NCBI GenBank assembly: GCA_964393115.1 | Contig: CAYMST010000062.1 | Coordinates: 1-20,164, forward strand | Length of the DNA stretch: 20,164 nucleotides | Reading direction: 5' to 3' | Source: CAYMST01 sp964393115 | Lineage (GTDB): Bacteria > Bacteroidota > Bacteroidia > Cytophagales > Cyclobacteriaceae | In this document: positions 8,733 to 15,588 of the stretch, one piece after another | How the letters are laid out: each line of letters opens with the position of its first letter | Numbering within the stretch: the first letter of the stretch is position 1 | Notes under the pieces: model-generated | What the model was told of the DNA's origin: nothing | The model's database searches: none | The model's input: the letters and a program-made list of their open reading frames with translations, nothing else | Translations under genes and position numbers: made by a program

Positions 8733-9209
8733 ATGAAAAAGCTATTACAAGTTCTATTTATCGTTGGCCTTTCAGCTTGTTCTGGATCTGATGAACCGAA
8801 AGGTGATATTTATACTATCGACGGAGTCGCCATTGGTGGCTTTGATCTCGTTTCATATTTCGAACAAGGAGAGGCATTGCATGGAACGCTAGATCAAAAG
8901 AGTATCTATAACGAGGCAACATACTATTTTGCCAATGCTAAAAATAAAACGCTTTTCGATGCTAACCCTGAAAAATACCTTCCTGCTTACGGAGGATGGT
9001 GTGCTTATGCAGTTGCTGAAAACTCCATTAAAATGGAACCAGACCCTACACTTTGGAAGATTCAAGATGGTCGATTGCTGCTTTTTTACAGTGACTGGCT
9101 AACACCGATTACAGGAAAGCTATCGGATGCCTGGAATGAGAATGAGAAAGAAAATTTAGTAAAAGCTGACAGAAACTGGGAAAATATAAAATCCCAAAAG
9201 GCACAATAG
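8733..9209 (+). CDS. YHS-domain lipoprotein
   Basis: A small lipoprotein whose hydrophobic leader ends in the lipobox LSAC (acylated Cys16), followed by SGSDEPKGD. Acidic residues just after the Cys may favour surface exposure in Bacteroidota, which is inferred. The body carries the YHS family pattern: GVAIGGFDLVSYF (near residue 32), ATYYFANAKNKTLFDANP, then EKYLPAYGGWCAYAVA and LWKIQDGRLLLFYS. The widespread YHS lipoproteins are linked to metal-related roles, but their biochemical function is not settled; the Cys of YGGWCAY is the position usually considered functional. At 158 residues it has the family's normal length. It stands alone after a candidate promoter, and a Crp-like regulator follows 172 bases downstream. 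Confidence 0.88.
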   Translation: MKKLLQVLFIVGLSACSGSDEPKGDIYTIDGVAIGGFDLVSYFEQGEALHGTLDQKSIYNEATYYFANAKNKTLFDANPEKYLPAYGGWCAYAVAENSIKMEPDPTLWKIQDGRLLLFYSDWLTPITGKLSDAWNENEKENLVKADRNWENIKSQKAQ

Positions 9210-9381
9210 TTCTGGTAGTTCGATTCTTAGCGGTTCTGTATGCGGCATTTGAAAAATAAAAAACAACGCTAGCATACTTTATAAAGGAGCTATTCCCTAA
9301 AAATCTAGCGCATATTAGATAACATAAACGATGCTATTCGTGACAGGGTAATTTCGTTTCATAGGAATGATCTAACATTAT

Positions 9382-9975
9382 ATGGAAGCCAGAGAAAAAT
9401 TACGTGCGATAATCAATCAGATCGATATGCTCTCTATAGAAGAAAAGAATCTGATTGTAGAATCCGTTTCGGTGGAAGACTTTAAGAAAGGAACAGTACT
9501 TCTTCGACAAGGGCAAATAACCTCAAGGTGCTACTTGGTACTTGAAGGTTGTATTAGAGAGTATACGAATGTCAATGGAGAAGAGAAAACAACCGGCTTC
9601 TTTATAGAAGGTGAGGGCACCGCTCAATACATCGGAGGAGGTAAAAATATGGTTTCTGATTATTCATTAGAATGTTTGGAAAAATGCTCACTTATGATTG
9701 GTACGGAAAGTATGGAAGACCATATTCGAAAATTAGTTCCTCGACTTGACCGCTTGATTCAGCAAGTATCCAAAGAGAAACTAGAGCAGAAGAGATCTGA
9801 AATGACGAAATTTGTACATTCTTCACCTGAAGAGCGGTACACACATCTTATGAACACAAAACCAAATTTATTCCATAGAGCTCCTCATCATCAAATCGCT
9901 AGTTACCTGGGCATGCAGCCACAATCCTTGAGTAGGATTCGTAAACGCATCTTCAACAACGAAATGGGTAACTAA
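9382..9975 (+). CDS. Crp/Fnr-family transcriptional regulator
   Basis: A one-component regulator with an N-terminal cyclic-nucleotide-binding fold (about 20-125: FKKGTVLLRQGQ, CYLVLEGCIREY, FFIEGEGT) and a short C-terminal helix-turn-helix, HHQIASYLGMQPQSLS, at about 169-184 followed by RIRKRIF. The binding cassette lacks the classical RSA phosphate-binding motif of true cAMP receptors. This is usual for the many Bacteroidota Crp-like proteins, so cAMP binding should not be assumed. There is no N-terminal Cys cluster, so it is not an oxygen-sensing Fnr. Length (197) is typical. It is followed 94 bases later by the DUF6326-type membrane gene, which is a plausible target by position only. Confidence 0.88.
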   Translation: MEAREKLRAIINQIDMLSIEEKNLIVESVSVEDFKKGTVLLRQGQITSRCYLVLEGCIREYTNVNGEEKTTGFFIEGEGTAQYIGGGKNMVSDYSLECLEKCSLMIGTESMEDHIRKLVPRLDRLIQQVSKEKLEQKRSEMTKFVHSSPEERYTHLMNTKPNLFHRAPHHQIASYLGMQPQSLSRIRKRIFNNEMGN

Positions 9976-10069
9976 TTTTAGAACGTTTTAGAGCTTCATT
10001 TGCTTCTTAACTTAAGTGAATGATTTTCGATTGTGTTTCGTGGACTTTTGATTCTCAAAATTTTATGAA

Positions 10070-10462
10070 ATGAAAAAGAACATAATCGAAAAACAAACAC
10101 TATTGACCAATATCTGGATTTTTGTTTTGTTTAATATGATATTCAGAGACCTACATGAATTTGTAGGGCCGACAGCGTTACAAGATATGGCCGCTTTGGA
10201 GGTGTCCGAAGTACAGCTTCTTATTTTTGGAATCGTTTTGGAAATCCCTATTTCCATGGTGTTACTCACGAAAGTACTGCCCATTCAGTTTGTCAAATGG
10301 ACTAATATAGCTGCTGCGATCATTACCCTAGTAGGGTTTATAAGTACTATTCCATCAGCGGATCTAGATGATGTCTTTTTCTTTGTGGTGAGTTCAATCG
10401 CTTCACTATCAGTTATATATATGGCATGGAAACTACCGTCCTCTAGCTCCTCCAGCCAATGA
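10070..10462 (+). CDS. Four-helix membrane protein, DUF6326 type
   Basis: A 130-residue inner-membrane protein with four hydrophobic segments at about 11-25, 48-70, 77-95 and 102-121. The pattern WIFVLFNMIFRDLHEF followed by LIFGIVLEIPISMVLL matches what I recall of the DUF6326 family, for which no function is known. The conserved charged pair RDLHE sits at the end of the first helix. The tail ends in a Ser-rich stretch. The stop codon overlaps the start of the next gene (ATGA), so the two are translationally coupled. The Crp-like regulator upstream may control them. Family assignment is from memory of the motif; the membrane character is clear from the sequence. Confidence 0.8.
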   Translation: MKKNIIEKQTLLTNIWIFVLFNMIFRDLHEFVGPTALQDMAALEVSEVQLLIFGIVLEIPISMVLLTKVLPIQFVKWTNIAAAIITLVGFISTIPSADLDDVFFFVVSSIASLSVIYMAWKLPSSSSSSQ

Positions 10463-11388
10463 ATTTAGGAACCATATTACTGAGCCTGTCATTGGCTTTA
10501 TCTCAAATCTCAAATGAAACACTGGAAGAAGAGAGACTCAATGCCAATGTTGACGGGATGCAGCTCCAAGAGCAACTTTCTACGGATTATGATTCACTCC
10601 TTGAATTCTCTGAGTTGCGTGAGATGTCAAATACGAATTTTAATGCACTTTTTTGGGAAGGACTTGAGGAATCAATTGATTTTTATTTATCTCCGAAGCG
10701 TATGAGAGCTTCTGTACTTTCAAGAAGTATCGATAAGAGACTTTTACCACATGCAGATTTCGGATATAAGTTAGTTAGACCAGAAATAATAAACCCCAAC
10801 TTTAGTTTTGCAGTAAATAGTTTGAATTCATTTGCGGGCAATTGGACGGGATATTGGGAAGATATGTGTGTCAACCACTTTTGGCTTTCTGTACGTACCT
10901 CCGACTTTCACTTTGTTAAAGGTTGTACTTTGGTCGGGTTTCAGTCATGCTATGTCGGTGATGGCATTGGATGGAATTACCTAGTTAGGCGAGCAAATCA
11001 CATGATCATCTTGGGATTTGTGTGTCATATGAATAGAGAGGGTAAAGTTTTGGCTCAAAATCCACATTATGGCTATTTAACAAAGAATAAGCAGATTATT
11101 TGGGTGACCAATGATCATCTGTATTTTGAGTTTATATCTAACTCTGACACGTATCATAACCCGAGGCAATATGTGATTGCCGGATCAAAATATGAGTGTA
11201 CAAATAAAAAACCAGTACTTGGTGTGGGTTTTCAAACTGTTTATCAGTCGGGGACATCTATAAAATGGTCACAATTCAAGTACTTGATACTCCCTGATTA
11301 TAAAGATATTCGAAGTTCTTATTTTAGATTAATCATGAAAACGTTCAAAAATGGATTAAACCAGTTTATTGGACTGATGGACCGTTAG
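10459..11388 (+). CDS. Uncharacterised protein coupled to the DUF6326-type gene
   Basis: I do not recognise this 309-residue protein. It begins with a hydrophobic stretch (GTILLSLSLALS) that could be a weak signal peptide, though it lacks the usual basic residues. A charged helical section (about 20-60) follows. The rest is rich in aromatic residues and probably beta-stranded: GNWTGYW at 127-133, then CVNHFWLSV, GCTLVGFQSC, GIGWNYLV, HMIILGFVCHM, QIIWVTNDHLYFEF and QYVIAGSKYEC. The alternation of short strands with a GxWxGxW-like opening resembles a lipocalin-style barrel, which is inference only. Several Cys residues could form disulfides if it is exported. Its ATG lies in the 4-base overlap ATGA with the preceding stop. 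A terminator-like hairpin follows. Confidence 0.7.
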   Translation: MNLGTILLSLSLALSQISNETLEEERLNANVDGMQLQEQLSTDYDSLLEFSELREMSNTNFNALFWEGLEESIDFYLSPKRMRASVLSRSIDKRLLPHADFGYKLVRPEIINPNFSFAVNSLNSFAGNWTGYWEDMCVNHFWLSVRTSDFHFVKGCTLVGFQSCYVGDGIGWNYLVRRANHMIILGFVCHMNREGKVLAQNPHYGYLTKNKQIIWVTNDHLYFEFISNSDTYHNPRQYVIAGSKYECTNKKPVLGVGFQTVYQSGTSIKWSQFKYLILPDYKDIRSSYFRLIMKTFKNGLNQFIGLMDR

Positions 11389-11390
11389 CT

Positions 11391-11425
11391 GGATGAATTG
11401 ACTATGAATCATCCGTTAGTTTTTT
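11391..11425 (+). terminator. Probable intrinsic terminator of the plus-strand unit
   Basis: GGATG and ATT pair with AAT and CATCC around GACTATG, with one bulged A. GTTAG and six T residues follow at 11420-11425. It lies immediately after the stop at 11386-11388 and between convergent genes. Confidence 0.5.
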
Positions 11426-11452
11426 GCGACGTTTAAAGAGCTAATCTATTGT

Positions 11453-12478
11453 TTACTTGAGCATAACAGGTTTTATAAGAACCTCCTCATTCGTTACGAA
11501 TTTGATGAGGTACAAACCGGCTTTATGCGCACTGAGATCTATTTTCATTCGGTTTATTACATTTAGCTTTTTATAGATCAATTGCCCTTGTGGGGAATAG
11601 ACCTGCACTATAGTATTACGATCAAGCTTCTGCATTTGGTTTAAGAAGACTGCACCAGTAGTTGGGTTGGGATAGATCTTAAAATAAGCATGTTGACCGG
11701 TGTTAGAAGTGGACAATGTTACGAATATATTGGCTAGAGCAGTGGGAGAATTGGTCAAGTTAAGTTCATAGTTATCACTGTCTTGTCCTGACAGAGTAGC
11801 CGCTGTAAGCATAACTTTTTTATTTTCTCCTGGTTCGGGATTTTCGAATGCGACCATTAAATCAGACAATCCCACTACATCTCCATTTATTTTCCCGTTT
11901 AGTGTAAGATCGTTAGTAGAGGTTGTGGCAATAATGTTTCCATCTTCGCTTTTGTCTTTTGCTATGGAGCTTCCCGAAATTGTAAGCTCTTTCGGTGTTA
12001 TATTGGCAAATAGTTCTGAGGAGAAATGTACGGAGTAGTTCATGGCATCGGAACCGTTTAACGTAAGGGAAGGAGTGACGGGTTTAGCTACCCCTACATG
12101 TTTAGAATCGAAAACGCCTGTTAAATTGTTGATGATTACCTCATCGTTTTCAATTACCCCAACAAGACCGGTGCTTGAAATAGTGACATTTGTTGTGCCA
12201 TCATATTCCTTGTTTTCTACTGTTAGGTTTGAAATACTCAATGGCTTGGCGAAAATGCTCGCTGTTATTCCTGTTGGTTGGATTAGTTCATAATTTGTAA
12301 CGTCCATACCTGCAATAGTAATGGTAAGAGATACTGTTTTTTCGGTCCCAATATTTTTAGAGTCGAAACTACCTATCGAGTTCGAAATGAACACGTCATC
12401 GTTAGCAATAACTCCTGTAAGACCAGCATTTGGAATAGTAGCATTCGTAGTACCATCATATACTTTATTTGCCGCCAT
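11453..12478 (-). CDS. C-terminal fragment of the split BspA-like protein: YDG repeats, T9SS tail
   Basis: This frame is open from about 12671, where it reads NAVIEGDDVSLSNLTGQFDS, so the ATG at 12478 (MAANKVYDGTTNA) is only the first Met within a repeat and not a true start. It holds the remaining YDG/MBG repeats (KVYDGTTNA, KEYDGTTNV, and a degenerate KDKSEDGNII) joined by ITPKELTIS-type linkers. It ends in a type A T9SS sorting domain: KIYPNPTTGAVFL, VQVYSPQGQLIYKK, KAGLYLIKFVTNE, ending VMLK. Such tails direct export across the outer membrane and are usually cleaved, with attachment to A-LPS. Confidence 0.75.
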   Translation of the reverse strand: MAANKVYDGTTNATIPNAGLTGVIANDDVFISNSIGSFDSKNIGTEKTVSLTITIAGMDVTNYELIQPTGITASIFAKPLSISNLTVENKEYDGTTNVTISSTGLVGVIENDEVIINNLTGVFDSKHVGVAKPVTPSLTLNGSDAMNYSVHFSSELFANITPKELTISGSSIAKDKSEDGNIIATTSTNDLTLNGKINGDVVGLSDLMVAFENPEPGENKKVMLTAATLSGQDSDNYELNLTNSPTALANIFVTLSTSNTGQHAYFKIYPNPTTGAVFLNQMQKLDRNTIVQVYSPQGQLIYKKLNVINRMKIDLSAHKAGLYLIKFVTNEEVLIKPVMLK

Positions 12479-12995
12479 AGGGTTTGAAATAGTTAGTGGT
12501 TTGGCGGTGATATCGGCCGTTAAACCAGTAGGAAGTAATAGCCTGTAATTGGTAAACTGTTCGCCAGTTATGGTTAAGTGGGGGGTAACAGGTCTTTCAG
12601 TTCCAATATTTTTGGAGTCAAACTGTCCGGTTAAATTACTTAGACTTACATCATCTCCTTCTATAACTGCATTAAGGTAGCATTAGAAAGTATGGCATCT
12701 GTTGTGCCATCATATACTTTATTCAAAACCGTAACGTCAGAGACCGTCAACTCTTTTGGGGTGATACGAGCTCTTGAGGTAGGAGTGTTCTGAAGAGATA
12801 AAGTATATTTATCCATATCCGTTCCACCCAATTCCGCACCCGCAATGATCACGAAGATTTCGTTGCCTACGGTACTATCTGCGAATGCAAACGTTACATT
12901 GGTCAGCGTAACATTCGAAAAACTTTGTACGGTGTTTTGGAGAATCAAATTGTTTGCTGAAGCAACGGCTTTTTTGCTGCGGTCGTAAATTTTAT
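11710..12995 (-). repeat. YDG/MBG domain repeats, about 255-base period
   Basis: Five repeats centred on the YDG motif or its variants (YDR, YDG, YDG, YDG, EDG). Spacings between equivalent Asp codons are about 273, 254, 255 and 258 bases. All are multiples of three except 254, which spans the second frameshift. Each unit is about 85 residues and joins the next through an ITPKELT or ITAKPLT linker. These are stalk-like extracellular domains. Confidence 0.8.
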
Positions 12996-14454
12996 CTTCA
13001 ATCTCGAAACTTCCGCCTATACTCAGCTGTACGAGTGCGTCGAATAATATAGTATTGCCGTATTCAGTTCCACTGTCGTTACTAGCATATGATCCAACAT
13101 AGTAAGCTTTACCAGGATCTAACCCCGTTAATGTACTCATGAATTCCCCCAGCCCAGAGCTGTCGGATATTGCACCCAGGTTCATTTCAGTGGTCGGATA
13201 AGGAACTGTATCCCAGACGATACCACGTCCAGTAACCATGGAGACACCGCTGAGCAGAACTTTACTTTCTGATACCGCTAAAGAACCATCTAGGTCCCTT
13301 ACCGTATCTGTGACGACTACCGGTAAATCTGATTGTCCACCATCAGAAATTACCCAAAGGCTATCAATCAAGAACTGCCTTGCCTCCGAAGCTTCGCCAG
13401 CCGAATATTTACTCATACCAGCACTAAAAACGACATCCGGCATAAGTGTATCTTTTGTCCACTCTATGAGTAGGTTGTTGTAAAATGATGTAGTTAACTT
13501 ACTTAACTTCAAAAAGTTATTCATGTCTGTTATGTTCACTATTTCCCAGCTGCTGATGTCCTGGTCAAACTTGGAGTTGGAAAACATGTTAGTCATGTCC
13601 ACTACTTCACTCACGTTCCATTTACTTATGTCTTGATTAAATATGGTACGTGATATGCCGGTGGCACCAGCGAACATAAATGACATATCTTTTACATTGC
13701 CAACATCCCAGATACCAATGTCTTGATTGAAGGAAAAGGCATGTTTGAACATCTCGCTCATATCTGTTACGCTACGCACATCCCAATCTCCGATATTGCC
13801 GTTAAAAACGTTTGCGCCTAAAAACATACCATGCATATTGGTTACGTTACTAACATCCCAACTTGAAATATCTTGGTTGAAGGCGTCGGCATTACTGAAC
13901 ATTCTACTCATGTTTGTAACCTGCCCTACATCCCAATTATGTATATCTCCATTGAAGGTTGAATTACTGTTAAACATGTATGACATATTGGTAACTGCAC
14001 TTACGTCCCAGCCACTAATATCTTGGTCAAAGGCTTCAGCATTTTGAAACATAGCAAACATATCAGTTACATTACTAACATCCCATTCACTAAGGCTTTG
14101 GTTGAAGTTATATGCACCAGAGAGCATAGAACTCATATCAATGACGTTGCTGACATCCCAATTCGAAATATCTTGATTGAAACTAAACGCACGTTGAAAC
14201 ATAACACCCATATTAGTTACATGGCTCACATTCCATCCTCCAATATCTTGATTGAAATCAAGTGCGGTATTAAACATAAATGACATATTGGTCACATTAT
14301 TAACCTCCCAACTCCCGATGTCTTGGTTGAACGCCCGTGCATTTGAAAACATTCCGGTCATATTGACCACATTACTCACATCCCAGTTCCCAATATCTTG
14401 ATTGAAATCTCTTGCAACGAAGAACATGGAGCTCATGTTAGTCACATTACTCAC
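12661..14454 (-). CDS. Middle fragment of the split BspA-like protein: BspA repeats, Fn3-like, YDG
   Basis: This frame is open from about 14580, just after an in-frame TGA; the GTG at 14454 is merely the first possible start codon inside a repeat, and no genuine start is expected here. The fragment carries the DUF285/BspA repeats with cores such as WDVSNVTNM and FNQDIS. An Fn3-like stretch follows (GRGIVWDTVPYPTTEMNLG to LTGLDPGKAYYVG), then the first YDG repeat (KIYDRSKKAVASANN) and the start of the second (KVYDGTTDAILSNATL). The final residues MQL and the stop at 12661 come from the second frameshift. Confidence 0.7.
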   Translation of the reverse strand: MSNVTNMSSMFFVARDFNQDIGNWDVSNVVNMTGMFSNARAFNQDIGSWEVNNVTNMSFMFNTALDFNQDIGGWNVSHVTNMGVMFQRAFSFNQDISNWDVSNVIDMSSMLSGAYNFNQSLSEWDVSNVTDMFAMFQNAEAFDQDISGWDVSAVTNMSYMFNSNSTFNGDIHNWDVGQVTNMSRMFSNADAFNQDISSWDVSNVTNMHGMFLGANVFNGNIGDWDVRSVTDMSEMFKHAFSFNQDIGIWDVGNVKDMSFMFAGATGISRTIFNQDISKWNVSEVVDMTNMFSNSKFDQDISSWEIVNITDMNNFLKLSKLTTSFYNNLLIEWTKDTLMPDVVFSAGMSKYSAGEASEARQFLIDSLWVISDGGQSDLPVVVTDTVRDLDGSLAVSESKVLLSGVSMVTGRGIVWDTVPYPTTEMNLGAISDSSGLGEFMSTLTGLDPGKAYYVGSYASNDSGTEYGNTILFDALVQLSIGGSFEIEDKIYDRSKKAVASANNLILQNTVQSFSNVTLTNVTFAFADSTVGNEIFVIIAGAELGGTDMDKYTLSLQNTPTSRARITPKELTVSDVTVLNKVYDGTTDAILSNATLMQL

Positions 14455-14480
14455 ATCCCAGCTTCCAATTGTATCATTGA
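13523..14480 (-). repeat. Tandem array of thirteen 75-base DUF285/BspA units
   Basis: On the minus strand, the core W-(D/N/E)-V-x-x-V-x-(N/D)-M recurs thirteen times, from Trp at 14458-14460 to Trp at 13546-13548. Most units are exactly 25 codons. One unit (AGATGISRTIFNQD) is five codons longer and the last spacing is one codon shorter, which together account for the 912-base span. Units differ at many positions, so the array is old and under coding constraint. The family repeats are known from surface proteins and fold as leucine-rich-like solenoids. Confidence 0.9.
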
Positions 14481-14483
14481 AGA

Positions 14484-14945
14484 CTAGTGCTCCACTAAAT
14501 GTATGAGATAGATCCGTGACGGTATTCGGTAGGGTATTCGGTACTTCTGTAAGGTTCTCAGCTCCTCTGAAGGCGGAACTTCAATGTCTCCGAAGCTTTT
14601 TACGGCTACTAATTTCTCTATTCCTAATGTGTTCTGATCATCAAATCTTCCAAAGGTGGTGAGTGTACCATTGATTTTTATAGAATAAGTACCCTCTACT
14701 TGGTAAGTATGCCTTTTATCTCCTTCTGTGATGAAACTTTCCACTGGCGTTCCGTCTCCCCAGTCGACGGTAACGTCTAAAGGAGGTCTTAATGGTAGTG
14801 CTATTTCGGTCCCATCAGACAACGAGGTGTTGTACTCTAACACCATTTGGGCTTTCAAGTCCAAAATGGAAAGGGTAAAAGCAGACCAAAAGAACACTAA
14901 ATGGTATAAAGATAATGAGTTGAGCAGATGTGGTTTTTTAATCAT
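14484..14945 (-). CDS. N-terminal fragment of the split BspA-like protein
   Basis: The starting piece of the broken surface protein. Its signal peptide has a basic N-terminus (MIKKPH), a hydrophobic core and a likely cut near LDLKAQ. It continues into VDWGDGTPVESF and HTYQVEGTYSIKINGTLTTFG, the PKD-like lead-in seen before BspA repeats. The frame is correct to GDIE near 14581. The residues after that (VPPSEELRTLQKY to LVEH) are out-of-frame translation, and the stop at 14484 is an artefact of the shift. The real continuation starts at about 14580 in the next frame. Confidence 0.7.
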   Translation of the reverse strand: MIKKPHLLNSLSLYHLVFFWSAFTLSILDLKAQMVLEYNTSLSDGTEIALPLRPPLDVTVDWGDGTPVESFITEGDKRHTYQVEGTYSIKINGTLTTFGRFDDQNTLGIEKLVAVKSFGDIEVPPSEELRTLQKYRIPYRIPSRIYLIHLVEH

Positions 14946-15340
14946 TCCTTAGGCTTAAAGGTTTGGTATTCGGAAATCAAAGTTGTTTTAGAACGTGATT
15001 AGTTATAAAATCTATCTTAGAGCTAATGTGAAATCCAGATATACCTTGTTTATACAATTACCTTATGCATGTCGTATAATTAATAGCTAGGATGTAATTT
15101 GTACGAAGGCATTCGATTAGCTAAATCGATCACAATGGTAATACGTGTTTAGGGAAATCGTGTGCGAAATCGTCCTAAATAGTTTCAATTTTGTACCACT
15201 CTGAATGAAATGCCTGTGATCTTAGCATAATTTCAGGGTAAAGTGAGGTTAAGAGCTTGTAGAACATAAAGATCTCATTTAAAAATGCTATTTGAAGATC
15301 TACTTTTGTTTTCCTTAGTTGGTATTTGGCCTTTGTGTAA

Positions 15341-15382
15341 TTATCAAATAAAAAAAGCGGTTTAGATCTCTCTAAACCAGCT
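15341..15382 (-). terminator. Strong intrinsic terminator, minus strand
   Basis: On the minus strand, AGCTGGTTTAGA pairs with TCTAAACCGCT (one bulged T) around GAGA, followed directly by TTTTTTTATTTG. This is a textbook rho-independent terminator. It is about 207 bases beyond the esterase stop, so it ends either a long esterase 3' UTR or a separate small RNA. Confidence 0.65.
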
Positions 15383-15525
15383 TTTCCTAGTAGTAGAAGG
15401 GCTTGAATAGTGGTGTTGCAGATAGCGATTCACCAAAAAACCTACCCCAAGGTTATAAGAATATTGATGGTTTATATGACGTAGATATATCGTTTTCAGG
15501 CTCTGAATCTAGTTGCTAAGAAGCA

Positions 15526-15546
15526 TAAGCCAGCAAAGCTGGCTTA
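15526..15546 (-). terminator. Perfect hairpin downstream of the esterase gene
   Basis: TAAGCCAGC and GCTGGCTTA form a 9-bp perfect stem with a 3-base loop, extended by AAG/CTT after two mismatches. It lies 43 bases after the esterase stop. Only a weak T-tract follows on the minus strand, so it may protect the mRNA end rather than terminate by itself. Confidence 0.45.
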
Positions 15547-15588
15547 GTCTTGTGAAGCAATTTTCTGATGTAGAACAAGAGATCGGTT

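Larger units (their letters stand above)
11453..14945 (-). pseudogene. BspA/YDG-repeat surface protein with T9SS tail, split by two frameshifts
   Basis: Read on the minus strand, this is one gene of about 1164 codons. The order is: signal peptide ending near LKAQ; a PKD-like strand region (VDWGDGTPVES); thirteen 25-residue DUF285/BspA repeats; an Fn3-like region (LTGLDPGKAYYVGSYA); about five YDG/MBG repeats (KVYDGTTNA); and a T9SS sorting domain (YFKIYPNPTTG to the end). Two net losses of one base break it. At about 14580 the frame leaves FGDIE, and the expected continuation SSAFRGAENLTEVPNTLP lies in another frame. At about 12671, TTAATGCAG reads where TTAAATGCAG would keep the frame (NAVIEGDD). 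Homologous BspA proteins have a Trp after GDIE, so the first lesion may be a 4-base loss. The gene is either a decayed adhesin or intact with two sequencing errors. If intact, the product would be secreted and attached at the cell surface. Confidence 0.85.
14946..15588. other. 643-base intergenic region with hairpins and an orphan open frame
   Basis: It lies between the split BspA-like gene and the esterase, both on the minus strand. It contains a perfect hairpin at 15526-15546, a short stem followed by a T-run on the minus strand at about 15435-15454, and a strong terminator at 15356-15382. A minus-strand frame without a start codon is open for 84 codons (15429 down to a TAG at 15175-15177), reading through the terminator. 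I see no recognisable gene. The left 200 bases are AT-rich and presumably hold the promoter of the BspA-like gene, but no clear TAnnTTTG is seen on the minus strand. Confidence 0.5.

Noticed and set aside
9265..9355. Short inverted pair CGCTAG/CTAGCG upstream of the Crp-like gene as an operator
   Set aside because: Only six bases per arm with a wide gap, expected often by chance; no Crp-type palindrome of normal spacing is visible.
12042..12548. Plus-strand frames opposite the YDG repeats
   Set aside because: The two frames resemble each other only because they lie antisense to successive YDG repeats; no independent coding evidence.
13727..14283. Plus-strand open frames opposite the BspA repeats
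   Set aside because: They are antisense readings of the repeat array, lack signal or family motifs, and exist only because the repeat lacks stops in those frames.
13523..14480. Regular 75-base repeats that could suggest a CRISPR array
   Set aside because: There are no unique spacers between identical repeats; the units are degenerate and encode the BspA motif in one continuous frame.
11453..14945. Three separate genes instead of one broken gene
   Set aside because: The pieces join into one known domain order (signal peptide, PKD-like, BspA, YDG, T9SS tail), and the repeat spacing shows a missing base at one junction. Neither the middle nor the last piece has a natural start.
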